The position numbers were made by a program, and so were the translations under genes. Positions 1 through 11,000 of a stretch of DNA of 64,000 bases are shown here, piece by piece. The first letter of the stretch is position 1, and each line of letters starts with the position of its first letter. The notes under the pieces are model-generated. The model worked only from the letters and a program-made list of their open reading frames with translations. It searched no databases and had not been told where the DNA came from. The DNA is from Onthophagus taurus (taxonomy: Eukaryota > Arthropoda > Insecta > Coleoptera > Scarabaeidae): positions 2,177,501 to 2,241,500 of the forward strand of contig NC_091970.1 of assembly GCF_036711975.1 (NCBI RefSeq). Direction: 5' to 3'.

Positions 1-84
1 TAATGAGCCATTATTCACTCAGGTTAGTTGTAGGGAATAATAGCCCACATTATATGCTCATATAATAATATAGTATTTTTTTAC

Positions 85-922
85 TTGATTTAGAGCTGAT
101 TCATTATATCTCCTTAACGAAGCTCCAGCACTTTTCGGGTGGGATCCTTGATTATCCCGAGCACTTTGAGTCCCACCTTGCCCCGCACGAACCGTGTAAC
201 AATGAAAAGTTTTATGCAAAAAAGGTTCTTCATTTTTAAATATAGCCCCTGCAAAATGACCACCTCCCAACATAAATAGAGCCCATTGGGGGTTTACATG
301 ATATTCCAAAAGAGAATGTAGAGCGGAATCATTATTGATATCTTCTTTTTTATTACCCAGTAGGCATTTATACATCCCCAACACTTTTCCGGTCGATGTT
401 TTTAGGAAAATTTTGCCTTGCGCACCAGCTAAAGTATCTAACGATTGCTCTTCTTCGCTATCAGAACCAGAAATACTCGAAACATCATCTAAATAAATCA
501 AAATGTCAAATTTTTGAGGTTATGTTGAAATTCGACGTTTTGAGGTTATAATCTTGCGAATGTCGCCATGACAACGACATACGAATTATAACCTCAAAAA
601 TTTGACATTTATCACCTGTCCGATCTAAAAATTCCTCCTCAGTTATCGGAGCTTTCGAAAGCAAATTTAATTTCAAATTGTATCGGTGCCAATCTAATTT
701 GTAATGTTCCCGCTGTTGCGTTGAATCTAAAAATGTTATCTTGCAGTAAGAACATGATAAAACAGTTTGATTCGAAGAATTTTGCAGCTTTTTTGTTTCC
801 AATTCCTGTTCTAAAGCGATTTCGTCCTCTTTTTCAAGTTGAATTGTGTTCACACCATCTTTTATAAGATCATGGAAGGTGTCTGAGAAGACTTTATAGG
901 ACTCCATATCTGAAAAGATCAT
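85..922 (-). CDS. ANKZF1: ANKZF1/Vms1-like tRNA endonuclease, 5' exons (partial)
   Basis: Vms1/ANKZF1 releases stalled nascent chains from 60S subunits by cleaving the peptidyl-tRNA in ribosome quality control. Exon 1 is 616-922 (ATG at 922-920) and exon 2 is 85-488; the 127-bp intron has GT at 615-614 and AG at 490-489, and the junction restores an Asp codon in frame. Exon 1 carries a C2H2-type finger (Cys57, Cys60, His73, His79), as in the family. Exon 2 carries the start of the VLRF1 domain: the GGGHFAG segment, the HKTFH-x-YTVRAGQGG motif holding the family's conserved Gln (about residue 206), and KSAGASLRRYNE. A GTAA donor at 84-81 follows, so the ankyrin and C-terminal exons lie to the left of the window. 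Family assignment is strong; the exact catalytic Gln is inferred. Confidence 0.88.
499..612. repeat. Palindromic repeat filling ANKZF1 intron 1
   Basis: The intron is almost wholly a short inverted-repeat unit: 501-523 is matched exactly as reverse complement by 588-610 (23 bp, containing TTTTTGAGGTTAT). A relative with the same first 60 bp lies at 2771-2905, downstream of the mtnB gene, so this is a dispersed MITE-like sequence, not unique intron DNA. Confidence 0.7.
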
Positions 923-1142
923 TTTTATTATTCCATTATGTTATTACAACTTTCAGGCTAATTTAATCGAAAGCAAAAAATCACTTTTTAATAGACTCTA
1001 TGTTTTTATTAATATAAATACATTCCGATTTATAAAAAAATAACTATATCTACAAAAACTGTTAAATAACAATTAAAAAATTGTTATAAATAAATAAAAC
1101 TATCAAAAATTTTTTTAAGTAACGTAAAATGTGGATAATATT

Positions 1143-1763
1143 TTATATCCAATTAAATTGTCTCCAATACATATAACAAGTAACGGTGATCCCAATTAAA
1201 AGCGCAAATGCGTAGTTTGAATGAAAAGTATGTCCAGAAGCTTTTCTAAAAAATACATTTTTTTAATGATTTAATTAATTAATTAATTTTCAGACCCCAA
1301 CCTGTATTTGGATGGTGAAAAAGGACTTGGAGGTTGTACACCCGGAACATCAGAATCCAAAAATACAATAATCCCAGTGAAATATGTAGTAAGTAACCCG
1401 CAAAGTATCGGCAACCAAATCGAGCTGTATTTAATACTTTCCCTCCAAAAATATCGTATCATAGCTTCACCATTTTCAGTCACATTTTCCGTTTTCAATT
1501 CGGTTGTGTAAAAAAACTCCTTTAAGTGGTCCCCTAAAAACAAATGTTGCGCAATATTATATTTGATTACGAAAAATTTTATTAAAATTATTTCAATACT
1601 TACGGTGCAAATGACAAACTTTAGCACCCACAATTATTACGGATACAATTAATCCGAACACAGCGAGCTTCCGTTCGCTTAAAAAAAACCTTTTTTGAGG
1701 AAATTCACTGGTTGCGTGCATGTTTCTACGCGGAGTCACGACATTTAACGAATTTTTCGACAT
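1143..1763 (-). CDS. ARL6IP6: ARL6IP6-like small membrane protein
   Basis: Three exons, 1604-1763, 1302-1533 and 1143-1245, joined by GT..AG introns of 70 and 56 bp with phases that agree, give a 164-aa protein ending in TAA at 1145-1143. It resembles ARL6IP6, an integral membrane protein named for binding the Arl6 GTPase: one hydrophobic segment near residues 30-50, a second in exon 2 (WLPILCGLLTTYFTGIIVF), then the family hallmark FLDSDVPGVQPPSPFSPSKYR (close to FDSxxPGxxPPTPLSPxRF) and a third segment starting SGHTFHSNYAFALLIG. The start chosen (1763) gives MSKNSL; an in-frame upstream start near 1871 is possible, but a GTAAG in that stretch suggests a 5'-UTR intron. Its promoter is shared head-to-head with mtnB. 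Confidence 0.8.
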
Positions 1764-2103
1764 TATTTCGCCCGTTTTTTTTAATTTTAAATTGTCACTA
1801 ATAATTTTGAAGCTTTTTAACGAAATCTTACCTTTGCCAAAAACTAACCTCTTCCGATGTTGACAGCTCAATTGACGTTTCTAAAATAGAGTGATACAGC
1901 GACATCTTGCAGCTTTTTATATAATCAATTTTTTTATCTCAATTTAACGCCATCTGTGAATTAATTTTTAAAATACAAAATAGGTTATGTTTTGAATGGA
2001 ATATTTTTAATTATCACATAAAAAGAGATTATCATTGGTTTTCTTATCTGAAATAGTAAGTATAAGTCCTAATTTGAAGAAATAACTGTTTAGTTATAAA
2101 ATA
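1764..2103. promoter_or_regulatory. Divergent intergenic region, ARL6IP6 / mtnB
   Basis: 340 bp separate two genes that point away from each other, so both promoters should lie here. I see AT-rich sequence but no clear TATA or initiator element; regulatory role is inferred from gene orientation only. Confidence 0.4.
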
Positions 2104-2760
2104 ATGTCAAACTCTGAACACCCAAGGAATTTAATTCCGGAATTGTGCAGGCAATTCTACGATTTGGGTTGGGTAACAGGAACCGGGGGTGGAATTAGTA
2201 TCAAATATGATGATAAAATATATATCGCACCTTCAGGGGTGCAAAAAGAACGGATAAAACCTGACGATTTATTCGTACAAACCATTGATGGGGTCGATTT
2301 AGAGTTACCACCCCCGGAGAAGAAGTTAAAAAAAAGCCAATGCACCCCATTATTTATGTGCGCTTACACTCAAAGACACGCAGGGGCAGTTATTCACACC
2401 CATTCAAAAGCTGCGGTTATGGTAACTTTATTATATCCGGGTAAAACGTTCACATGTACCCATTTAGAGATGATTAAAGGGATAAAAGATCAAAAATTGG
2501 GGCGCAATATTCGCTACGACGAACAACTGGTGGTACCAATTATAGAAAATACTCCTTTTGAAGAAGATTTAAGGGATCGAATGGCTGAAGTGATTCAAGA
2601 ATACCCAGGAACTTGTGCTGTTTTAGTTCGAAGGCACGGAGTTTACGTTTGGGGCGATTCCTGGCAACAAGCTAAAACTATGTGCGAGTGCTACGATTAC
2701 CTATTTGATGTTGTGGTCCAGATGAAATTGCACGGATTAGATCCGAATGCAAAGCCTTAA
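2104..2760 (+). CDS. APIP: Methylthioribulose-1-phosphate dehydratase (MtnB/APIP)
   Basis: Class II aldolase-fold enzyme of the methionine salvage pathway; it dehydrates 5-methylthioribulose-1-phosphate in the cytosol. The 218-aa ORF is complete in one exon, ATG at 2104 to TAA at 2758-2760. The glycine-rich TGTGGGIS motif (25-32), Cys80, the Zn-binding HTH pair (His98, His100), Glu122 in HLEMIKG and His178 in RRHGVYVWG match the positions of the zinc ligands, catalytic Glu and active-site Cys known for the human enzyme with a constant offset of 17. No broken codons, so it looks functional. The lack of introns is unusual next to its neighbours. Confidence 0.95.
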   Translation: MSNSEHPRNLIPELCRQFYDLGWVTGTGGGISIKYDDKIYIAPSGVQKERIKPDDLFVQTIDGVDLELPPPEKKLKKSQCTPLFMCAYTQRHAGAVIHTHSKAAVMVTLLYPGKTFTCTHLEMIKGIKDQKLGRNIRYDEQLVVPIIENTPFEEDLRDRMAEVIQEYPGTCAVLVRRHGVYVWGDSWQQAKTMCECYDYLFDVVVQMKLHGLDPNAKP

Positions 2761-2770
2761 AATTTCAAAC

Positions 2771-2905
2771 ATCTAAATAAATCAAAACGTCAAATTTTTG
2801 AGGTTATGTTGAAGTTCGACGTTTTGAGGTTAAATTTTGTGACTGTCGTCATGACAACAACATACATACACTAATGGGATTATAACCTCAAAAATTTCAA
2901 AGCAA
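2771..2905. repeat. Dispersed MITE-like repeat, second copy
   Basis: Shares about 60 bp near-identically with the ANKZF1 intron repeat (CTAAATAAATC, then AAATTTTTGAGGTTATG) and ends in the reverse complement TAACCTCAAAAATTT, so it can fold back. It lies between the convergent mtnB and USP30 3' ends. Confidence 0.6.
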
Positions 2906-3061
2906 AAATAATTTTTAAATTTTACTAAAAAGTAACCTTAACAAGTATTACATGATGAATTATGTACACAAAACAACAAAAAAGAAATGAAATTAATGAA
3001 GAAAAATAGATATCCCGTAACAAGAAGCTTTGGTTTCTTGGAATTTTTCATGTTATCTAGA

Positions 3062-4611
3062 CTAAAAGGTGCCCAAGTGCGAGGTTTTTTCGTAAAAGAG
3101 CATATAAGCGGTGCATTGTAGTACTTCATCCATTGATACTTCACGGATTTCAACATCTGACGTATAATACCACCTAAAAAAATTTTTTTAAGGAAAAAAA
3201 AATAATAATTAAATAAAAAATTACTTAGTGTTTTGATGCCCCCTTCGATAAGTTATAAAATGTCCTGAATGTGCATTTCCTGTATGAACCACAACAGCCG
3301 CCAATTGATAAACATTTCTCCAAGCGTTATCACTCAAAGAACCCGCATTCCACGATGTTGGCATGCTATTCGATAACGGACTCCCCCCTTCACTTGTGCT
3401 CATAAAAAACTAAAACCAAAAATTTTTTTAGGTTAGCTCAACTTTTTAATACAATTATTACCGTCCCGGTTAGTTTTCTTTGATATTGAGCTTGCAAAAA
3501 CGTGTAACTCGCCAAAGACAACCTCATTGGGAATTGTACATAATCCTGCCTCTTCGACATTCCATTTGGCGACCAAGTATTCCTCGATATATGAATACAC
3601 AAACAAATCGGTAACTTCCCAAAATTCAAGATTTTAATTTGTTTCGAAAAAATTGGAGGGGACGCATCGTTCGGATCACGATCTTTATTACAACCATCAC
3701 ATAAAACATCAGGTACAATCTCGGGTGTAACAAAATTCGTCAACAATTGATGCAATTTGTGCCTTCCGTAACCTAAATCGCCCATCCCCGACGGTAGCGC
3801 CAAAGACAAACTTTCAAATTTGTCATAGCGAACGCTCGATTTATACCCACACTGCGTACATCGCAATTGACTCGTTAAAGTCCCCGTAAATGGGTGTGTA
3901 ACGGGTTGCGGAGGCGGAGCCGTCACTAAAAGAGATCGACACGATCTCGAAATCCAGCGATATCGCCGCGCGGACCCAAAACTAAGACTTAAAGGCCTTG
4001 ACAAATCGTTTAACGACATCACACTTCCCGTTGGATCAAAATCAATATCATTATCGTGGCGTTCATCTTGAGATTGATCATCGAACGTGTTATTTACCAA
4101 ATTTAAACCTAACGCATCCGAAAGACAACCGGTATTCCGAGTCGATTTTTGCATCTCTTCTTCAAGCGTTGTCAAAATAACGTTTAAAAGTTCGTGGGCA
4201 TCTTGTTCTCCAGCCGGGATTACCCAACCCAATCGTTTCAAAGCACTTATAACTGCAGCTGGGGCGTAAGTATCTTGTATTGATCTATTCGTACCATTTA
4301 CAACTATTTTAAAATAAAATTATTAAAGGAAATCAATTTAATAAAAAAATCCCACCTGATAAAACCGTAGCCAAAGTTGACCTCAAACTCGTGTCTTTAA
4401 TCGAAGTATCCTTCTCTAAAAACACCACAAATTGAGGGCAAGCGGCCAAAGCGTGTAAAATAGCGTTTAAAAAACACGTTTTTCCTAAATTAACGAGCCC
4501 GGCTAACCTCCCTCGACCGCCGGCGCTTGTTGAGGGGCCCCAAAAAACGAAAGCGCCGACAACGGCTGCGGCCGTTAATCCGGCCGCCACTAATAACCTC
4601 TCTGATTCCAT
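3062..4611 (-). CDS. USP30: USP30, mitochondrial deubiquitinase
   Basis: Cysteine protease on the mitochondrial outer membrane that removes ubiquitin and so opposes Parkin-driven mitophagy. Four exons (4356-4611, 3462-4303, 3225-3409, 3062-3173) with GT..AG introns and consistent phases give 464 aa, a little shorter than human USP30. An N-terminal hydrophobic segment (about 6-24) is the membrane anchor. The Cys box GLVNLGKTCFLNAILHALA holds nucleophile Cys46. Exon 2 has zinc-binding CTQC and CDGC pairs; exon 3 has the His box HSGHFITYRRG; the last exon gives WYYTSD, where Ser stands in the triad position that USP30 uses instead of Asp. The first ATG is at 4611-4609; the GTG two codons upstream is not a start. 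The gene runs convergently towards mtnB. Confidence 0.94.
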
Positions 4612-5055
4612 CGACACGTTAAATTCGTAAAAATTCGATTTAAATGCCGCATTACTAAATATTTTGGAATGTTTAATTTCAAACTGTCATTGTCAATCTT
4701 GTCACTTTTGACGTATCGATTTTATTTAGGTTGGTAATAACAAAATGGTCACCAAATTAATAAAAAAATAAAGATAGGGAAAATAAAATCATTTTTATGT
4801 GTATCTTTATTAAATTTGGAGAAATTCAAGAATTCAAAATCAAAATTCGATGTTAACCATGCATTTTCTTATTAATCAGGTCAACACCTAACCTACAAAT
4901 TGTTTATTTATAGTCACATAACGTATATTTTCGGATGAAACACCCTTGTTTTTCTTAGGGTTTTCTCTTAGGTACCTATCGTTGGATAAACTGTGTATCA
5001 ATAGACTCTGTATTAATACTAGAACTAACACTAGACCGAAAACTAGAAACAATGG
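4612..5055. other. USP30 5' flank
   Basis: AT-rich upstream sequence with no supportable gene. A short stretch near 5010-5050 (ACTAGAACTAACACTAGAC) is a fragment of the CTAG repeat family seen elsewhere in the window. Confidence 0.4.
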
Positions 5056-5670
5056 GATGCATATGTTTTTGTTTGCATATCTTGATAGAGCATAAATCCT
5101 TCTACGTAATGAACATATCAAATCATATGATTGTATAAGAAAAAAGTGTTTTCTGAAAATCACAATCAAAATAGGCGCCGAAATAACGCCGTTGACAAGT
5201 TTAAATATCAAAAAATTGACAGTTTAAACAAATATGGCGCAATTAAAGCGAACAACAAAGAATTCAAATATTAATAACGTATGGGTATGGTGATAAAAAA
5301 CGCACTCAAAGTGAAGTTTTTACACTGATCAATAATATTTACCGGGATATACAGATAACATAATCCACAATATCCAAAGTATTAAAAAAATTCTTTAACA
5401 CCGGAAGTGCTAAAAACCTTCCAAAAAGTGGACAGCTACCAATGAGGAAACTACATTAAATGTATGTCACCGTACCCATACATTATTATTTATTCATAGT
5501 TGTTGAAACTGTCATTTTTTTGACATTTAAAGCTGTCAACCTCGTTATTTCGGCGTCTACTTTGATTGTAAATTGCATAAATGCATTTTTTCTTATACAA
5601 CCATATGATTTGATATCCTCATCATAATATTTATCCTCTATCAAAGTATGCAAAAAAAAATATGCATCTC
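5056..5670. mobile_element. Foldback element with mariner-type HTH remnant
   Basis: Arms at about 5114-5200 and 5534-5614 are imperfect inverted copies (ATATCAAATCATATG and ACAATCAAA, then GCGCCGAAATAACG), and looser pairing continues outward to about 5070 and 5660. The central part, read on +, still shows a decayed helix-turn-helix like that of mariner-type transposases (ending ..NLPKSG) with stops and no catalytic domain. A nonautonomous, decayed DNA transposon. Confidence 0.55.
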
Positions 5671-6180
5671 ATATAAAATAACAATGTTGGTTGCCATAGC
5701 AACGAAACAAAAAAAACAATACAAACAAGCAAACATCGCCAAAAAATGCGTCACAATTAATAAAGAAAGTTGTATTTGAAACATTTTTCTTTAAAACCAC
5801 AAATGGCGAAGTTATTGTCTATATTCCAGACATTTGACACACATGTATATGGTTAGCACGGTTGATGACGTCACGTCGAAACTTTAAAGTGATTTTTCGC
5901 TGTTTTACACTTTTTTGTAATTCGCGACGGTAATGAAAGCTATAACAGTACTCAAACGGGTGCTGTAATGAGACTCCTTACAGCATCCGATGCTGTAATG
6001 AGATTTTAGTAACATTTTATGGAACCAGTTCAAGTTGGTGACATTGGGTCATTAATTTTTCTAGTTGTCAATGTGACAATGTTTGTCTATGGATGTTTAA
6101 ACACGTTCTTAGCATCGAATACAAGGTCCAAAATGATGAGGACATTGAACTCTGAGCAATTTCTCTTATTTTGGGAGGTG

Positions 6181-7589
6181 TACAGGGTGGTTCAAATTCG
6201 ATGTCCGAATAGGCTCTCTCGGAAACTATAAGAGTTAGAAAAAAAGTAGCTTACATGTCATGATCTCGTTTTTCGAGAAACTGCTAATGCCGAAAACCTC
6301 ATAGCGCTATCGTCTTTTGTTTTTCCGCTAGAGGCTAAAATTGAAAATATCATAAAACCAATAAGTGCAATTATCTTGGTTATTATTATAGGTGGAGTAT
6401 TATAACTACGACATTATATGGACACTTTTTTACAGAGAATTTCATGACATAGTCAAAAAAAATTTTTCGGTTTTAGATTTTGAGATATCATGAGAGTTTT
6501 CGTTTTTTTAAATGGAAACAACCACTGATTATTCGCTTATTAAATTAGTTATTTTTTTCCGATTACAAAAATATAGGGTTCGACAGGTCTATTTCTTATT
6601 GTTTTAGAATAAAGCTAAAAATAAACTTTTTTTATAAAATTTCCATCTAGTGTCGTCGAGGAAATTAAATTTACAGTTTCCTGTAAGTTACGGGGCGGTA
6701 GGTAAAATCTAAAAAGTCAACAATTAAATACAAAGATAACTTCTAGTATTTAAAAACAAATCATTTTTTAATATGTAACATTCTAACATGTGAAACTTTT
6801 CAAAATTTTCGTAATTGTTCTTAAAAACAGGATTTTTAAAGTGACACTTCAGAAAATTTTTGAATACAAACAAATGTTGCTATGTTTATTTGAATTAAAA
6901 AAAAGAACATGAGCGCCATCTATCGGTAATTTATTAAGTAATTTAAAAATAATATTAAATCGTAATAAAAAATGTGAAATAATACAATCTATTCCAACTT
7001 TTGTGTAAAACATATATAAATTAAACAGTTCAACAAATGTATTTGTTTCAAATATCAGAAATATGTTTTTTTAATTTTTAGTTATAGAACCGTAATTTAC
7101 AGGAAACTGTAAATTTAATTTCTTCGACGACATTAAAAAAAAAGTTTATTTTTAGTTTTATTCTAAAACAATAAGAAATAGACCTGTCAAACCCTATATT
7201 TTTGTAATCAGAAAAAAATAGCGAATTTATTAAGCGAATAATCAGTGGTTGTTTCCATTTAAAAAAACGAAAATTGTTATAATATCTCAAAATCTAAAAC
7301 CGTCAAAATTTTTTTGACTACGTCATCAAATTCTCTGTAAAAAAGTGTCCTTATAATGTCTTAGTTATAATACTCCATCTATAATAATAACCAAGCTAAT
7401 TACATTTGCGGGTTTTACGACATTTTCAATTTAGGCCTCTAGCGGAAAAACAAAAGACGATAGCGCTATGAGGTTTTCGGCATTAGCAGTTTCTCGAAAA
7501 ACGAGATCATGACATGTCAGCTACTTTTCTTCTAACTCTTATAGTTTTCGAGTTAGTCTATTCGGACATCGAATTTGAACCATCCTGTA
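6181..7589. mobile_element. Mariner-type foldback MITE, family 1
   Basis: Begins TA-CAGGGTGGTTCAAATTCG and ends with the reverse complement followed by TA, the TA duplication expected for Tc1/mariner transposition. Arms of about 500 bp (6183-6700 and 7080-7587) are inverted copies; the centre has no transposase. A longer copy lies at 25574-27272, and the element at 49085-51368 has related termini plus transposase remains. Confidence 0.82.
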
Positions 7590-8063
7590 CATGAAACATT
7601 TTTGTCAGGTGAATACATTTTGTGTTTTGACAGTTTCTAATTGTCAATTCAAATTTCTATTTTCAAGTGTTACGGTATTACCAACTGATACATACCTATT
7701 TCCCTACATTGTCAAAATTAATTTAATTTTTGAGAAAAAAAAAGGATAAAAACACTCGTTTTTCAATTTGAATTAGTGCAATTCAAACGTGTCTTACGAA
7801 ACTTGTTTTTTAACACTTTTTTTTTTATTTGTAACGGCTTACTTGATTGATTAATTTCCCGTCGATTAAAAACCAATTGTCGATTTTGAAGGGACATGAT
7901 GATTCTTGAATTATACCTTAAATCGTTTTACTACAAATGTATCATTTATTGAAATTAATTTTTAACCACAATTAAATTATTTACAAAAAAGTAAATGCTT
8001 GAAACAAGAAATCTGATTATTGATTTAAAATTAATTCGATTAAAAAAATTAATAATAAAAAAA
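7590..8063. other. Gap 3' of WRAP53
   Basis: No gene. 7830-7920 (CCCGTCGATTAAAA, then ATGATTCTTGAATTATACC) matches 37440-37525 in the zinc-finger intron, so part of this stretch is a dispersed repeat. Confidence 0.4.
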
Positions 8064-11000
8064 CTACGAATTAGTCGCAGCTTTAATAATAGCAGTGATT
8101 AAATCGGGATCTTCTTGTTGTTTTCCCACCCACCACATACAAAGGGCGTTTTCGTAGTTTTGGGCCGTTCTCGTATGGTGTAAAGGATCTTGAGCGTGAT
8201 GTTGTCCGGAAGACGTGGCCAAAATCGGTCTGTACGGATGTAAACTGACTCCGTTACAACAATCGTTATGAAGAGGTAACTAAAAAAAAATTAATCAATT
8301 AAATTAAACTTTAATTTTTGATTTATTTTACTTGTATGTGGGTAGTTGGTGATGTAGATTCTTGAACGTTCCAAACTTGAACTTTTCCGTCAGTGCCTCC
8401 GCTCACCAACCAATTTCCACATTGCGAAACATCGATTGTAATCTTCTGGTTGGTGTTTGATTCCCTTGAGAGACAGAATAACGGTCGACCTGGTACCTGG
8501 AAAAACAGTTACGTAAGCGGTTTTCACGGCCAATGGAAATTGAAGGAGCTTTTCCTTTGTAATTGTTTGTAGATTTTTATTGTTCTTACTCGTAGATCCC
8601 AGCAGATAACTTCCTTGTCCTTTCGTGCTCCGCTGTACAACCGAGTCCCATCCATCGAAAAGGCTAGCGTTGTTATACCCCCTTTATGACCTGATAATTT
8701 ACAAAGGTGACGAAACGTTCCATCGGATTGTGACACCAACTCTATCGTATTTTTCCATGTACCTAAAAATTCATTTCCATTATTATTTTATATTAAATAC
8801 TAACATTTTCCCAGTCATAAACTTAAAACATTAATAATTCCGTAATCAATACGAATAATTGTTATTAAACACTATAGGTATACAACGCGGCGCGGTGGAT
8901 TTTTGATAGAGAAAGAAATTTATTACATTAATGGTCTGTTTTACTTATAATTAAATTGTGTAATGGATTGAGAATATTATTATAATTACTTGCTACCGCG
9001 TTCTAGACCGCTTCCAACCCTTGTTCATTTAAGTGAATGCCATCGCTGTGTAGAAATTTGTATTAAATACATAAGAAAAGAATTACCCTTCCATCATGTT
9101 TCTGTTAACAATTGCTTTAATGTCGGTACAATTGATTTGCTTTTCAGCACAAAACCGTCGAATGTAATGATTGATTTCCTATAAAGGCATGGAGAGTATT
9201 TATTTATAGCATATGACATAGAAATTATAAAGCCGCGTTGACATGGGTTGTGAATGAACAAGTAGGTATTTGCTTCAGTCGCGAATATGCAGTGCTTGGT
9301 GGCAGAAGCATGTCAAGTTTTGTGTGGTGTGATAGCAGACAGGATTTCACAAAATTTGGCAAGCAAAAGAAAGAAACAAGACAAGGAAATGGATTCTACA
9401 AAGAAGTCATGCTAGTTTAATGAAAGACATCTCCAAGTACCCTGAAGATTTTAAAAATTTGCTTAGAATGTCGGAACACCATTTTAATTATTAATTGGAA
9501 CTCGTTAGCCCCAAAATTCAAAGAAAATCCACTAATATGAGAGAAGCCAAATTGAAACTGCAAATAACACTTCAATATTTAGCTACTGGAGACTCTTTTA
9601 AAAGTTTAGAATATTTATTTAGAGTACCCAAATCATCGATAAGTAAATTTATAGAAGAAGTTTTAGATGCAGTGTGTATATAATATCTTACGTTCACAAA
9701 CTCGAAGTTTTTGCAGGGAGGAATTGTGCAAATTTGTATTCCTTTAGGATTTAAGAAAAGAAGGAAGCGGAAGAGGTGAGAATATTGGGACTTCAGTTGG
9801 GATGCGGCATCTTCACTGGTTTTAACAAGAGATAACCAGAACAACTGATCTCTGCAATAGCTGAGGAACTTTTATATATTATTAAGTTCTTACCTGTGTT
9901 ACAGTAATATCCATGGCTATGATTGGTCAAAGCTTACTTACAATGCACTAACTCGTAAGCTACGTACCTGCTTAAGTTACCTTTTTACCGAAAAGAAGTT
10001 AAAAAGGAATTCCCTGTACATTTATTAACATCAAAAATAAGTTTCTGAATATCACTATTTCTTTATTAACTTCGACCGCGCTCCTAAATGATGACGTCGT
10101 TGCCTTGGCAAAATATTAATATGTACCAACACTTATACACAATATATTATATACACAAAAATATTAACGAAAATATCGAAGCAGATTGATTCTAAAAAGA
10201 ACCGATAAAATATCCATAAAGCGCGAACTACAGCAAAATATATCAACTAGTGATCTCCGTCCCCAATAGAATAGTTTAAGCACACTTATAAGTTTACTCC
10301 TCACCTTTCTCGCAAAGTCTAAAAAATGTGTATGACGCTCAAAAACAACCACGAATAAGTCGGCAACTATTTTCCTGGAATGCACTTATAATACAAAAAA
10401 TATGGACATATTTTGGACTAAAAGCCCATAAAACTACAAAATGTCTTACCGGCGAGACGATAGCAACAAACTTTTTCCTCTATATTTCCACCTACTTCTA
10501 GGGCCCATATCTTCGTTATCTAGAAAGATAGTTTTCGTCCGCCGATATGTTGATAAGAAGAGCAAGAAAAAATAAGAAACGTCCCGCTGCATTCAAATTA
10601 CCTCAAAATTATCAAACCTCACGGCCTTGTGCAGCCGTTGCCAGATGGAAATTCAACAAATTGTTTACATATTCGGAAAGAGCTGACCCTGGACTATCTT
10701 ATTTCGAGTTTTCGTCCGGCCAACTTTACCAACCTTTGCATTTTAAGTTATTTAGTTTATCAATTTAAAAAACCCGTATGCAAATGCGTAAGCGAAGTCA
10801 CACATCGTTGGAAAGAGCAGGAAATTTCCCATAAGCTGAATATAGTTGTAGAGTTTTCTCCCTGTCAAATAGGAAAGTTATTAGGTTTGTTCGAGCAGAG
10901 AATTAGGTATTAGTTTGTGATTAATTGCGAACTAGTACGTTATTTGTCACTGCTCGAACAGTAAAAATATGAAAACATTGTATTAAACATTGTATATAGC

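Noticed and set aside
1308..1511. 67-codon frame on +
   Set aside because: Antisense shadow of ARL6IP6 exon 2.
4888..5211. 107-codon frame on - with a hydrophobic segment
   Set aside because: It overlaps the left arm of the foldback at 5056-5670 and a CTAG-repeat fragment; no family resemblance.
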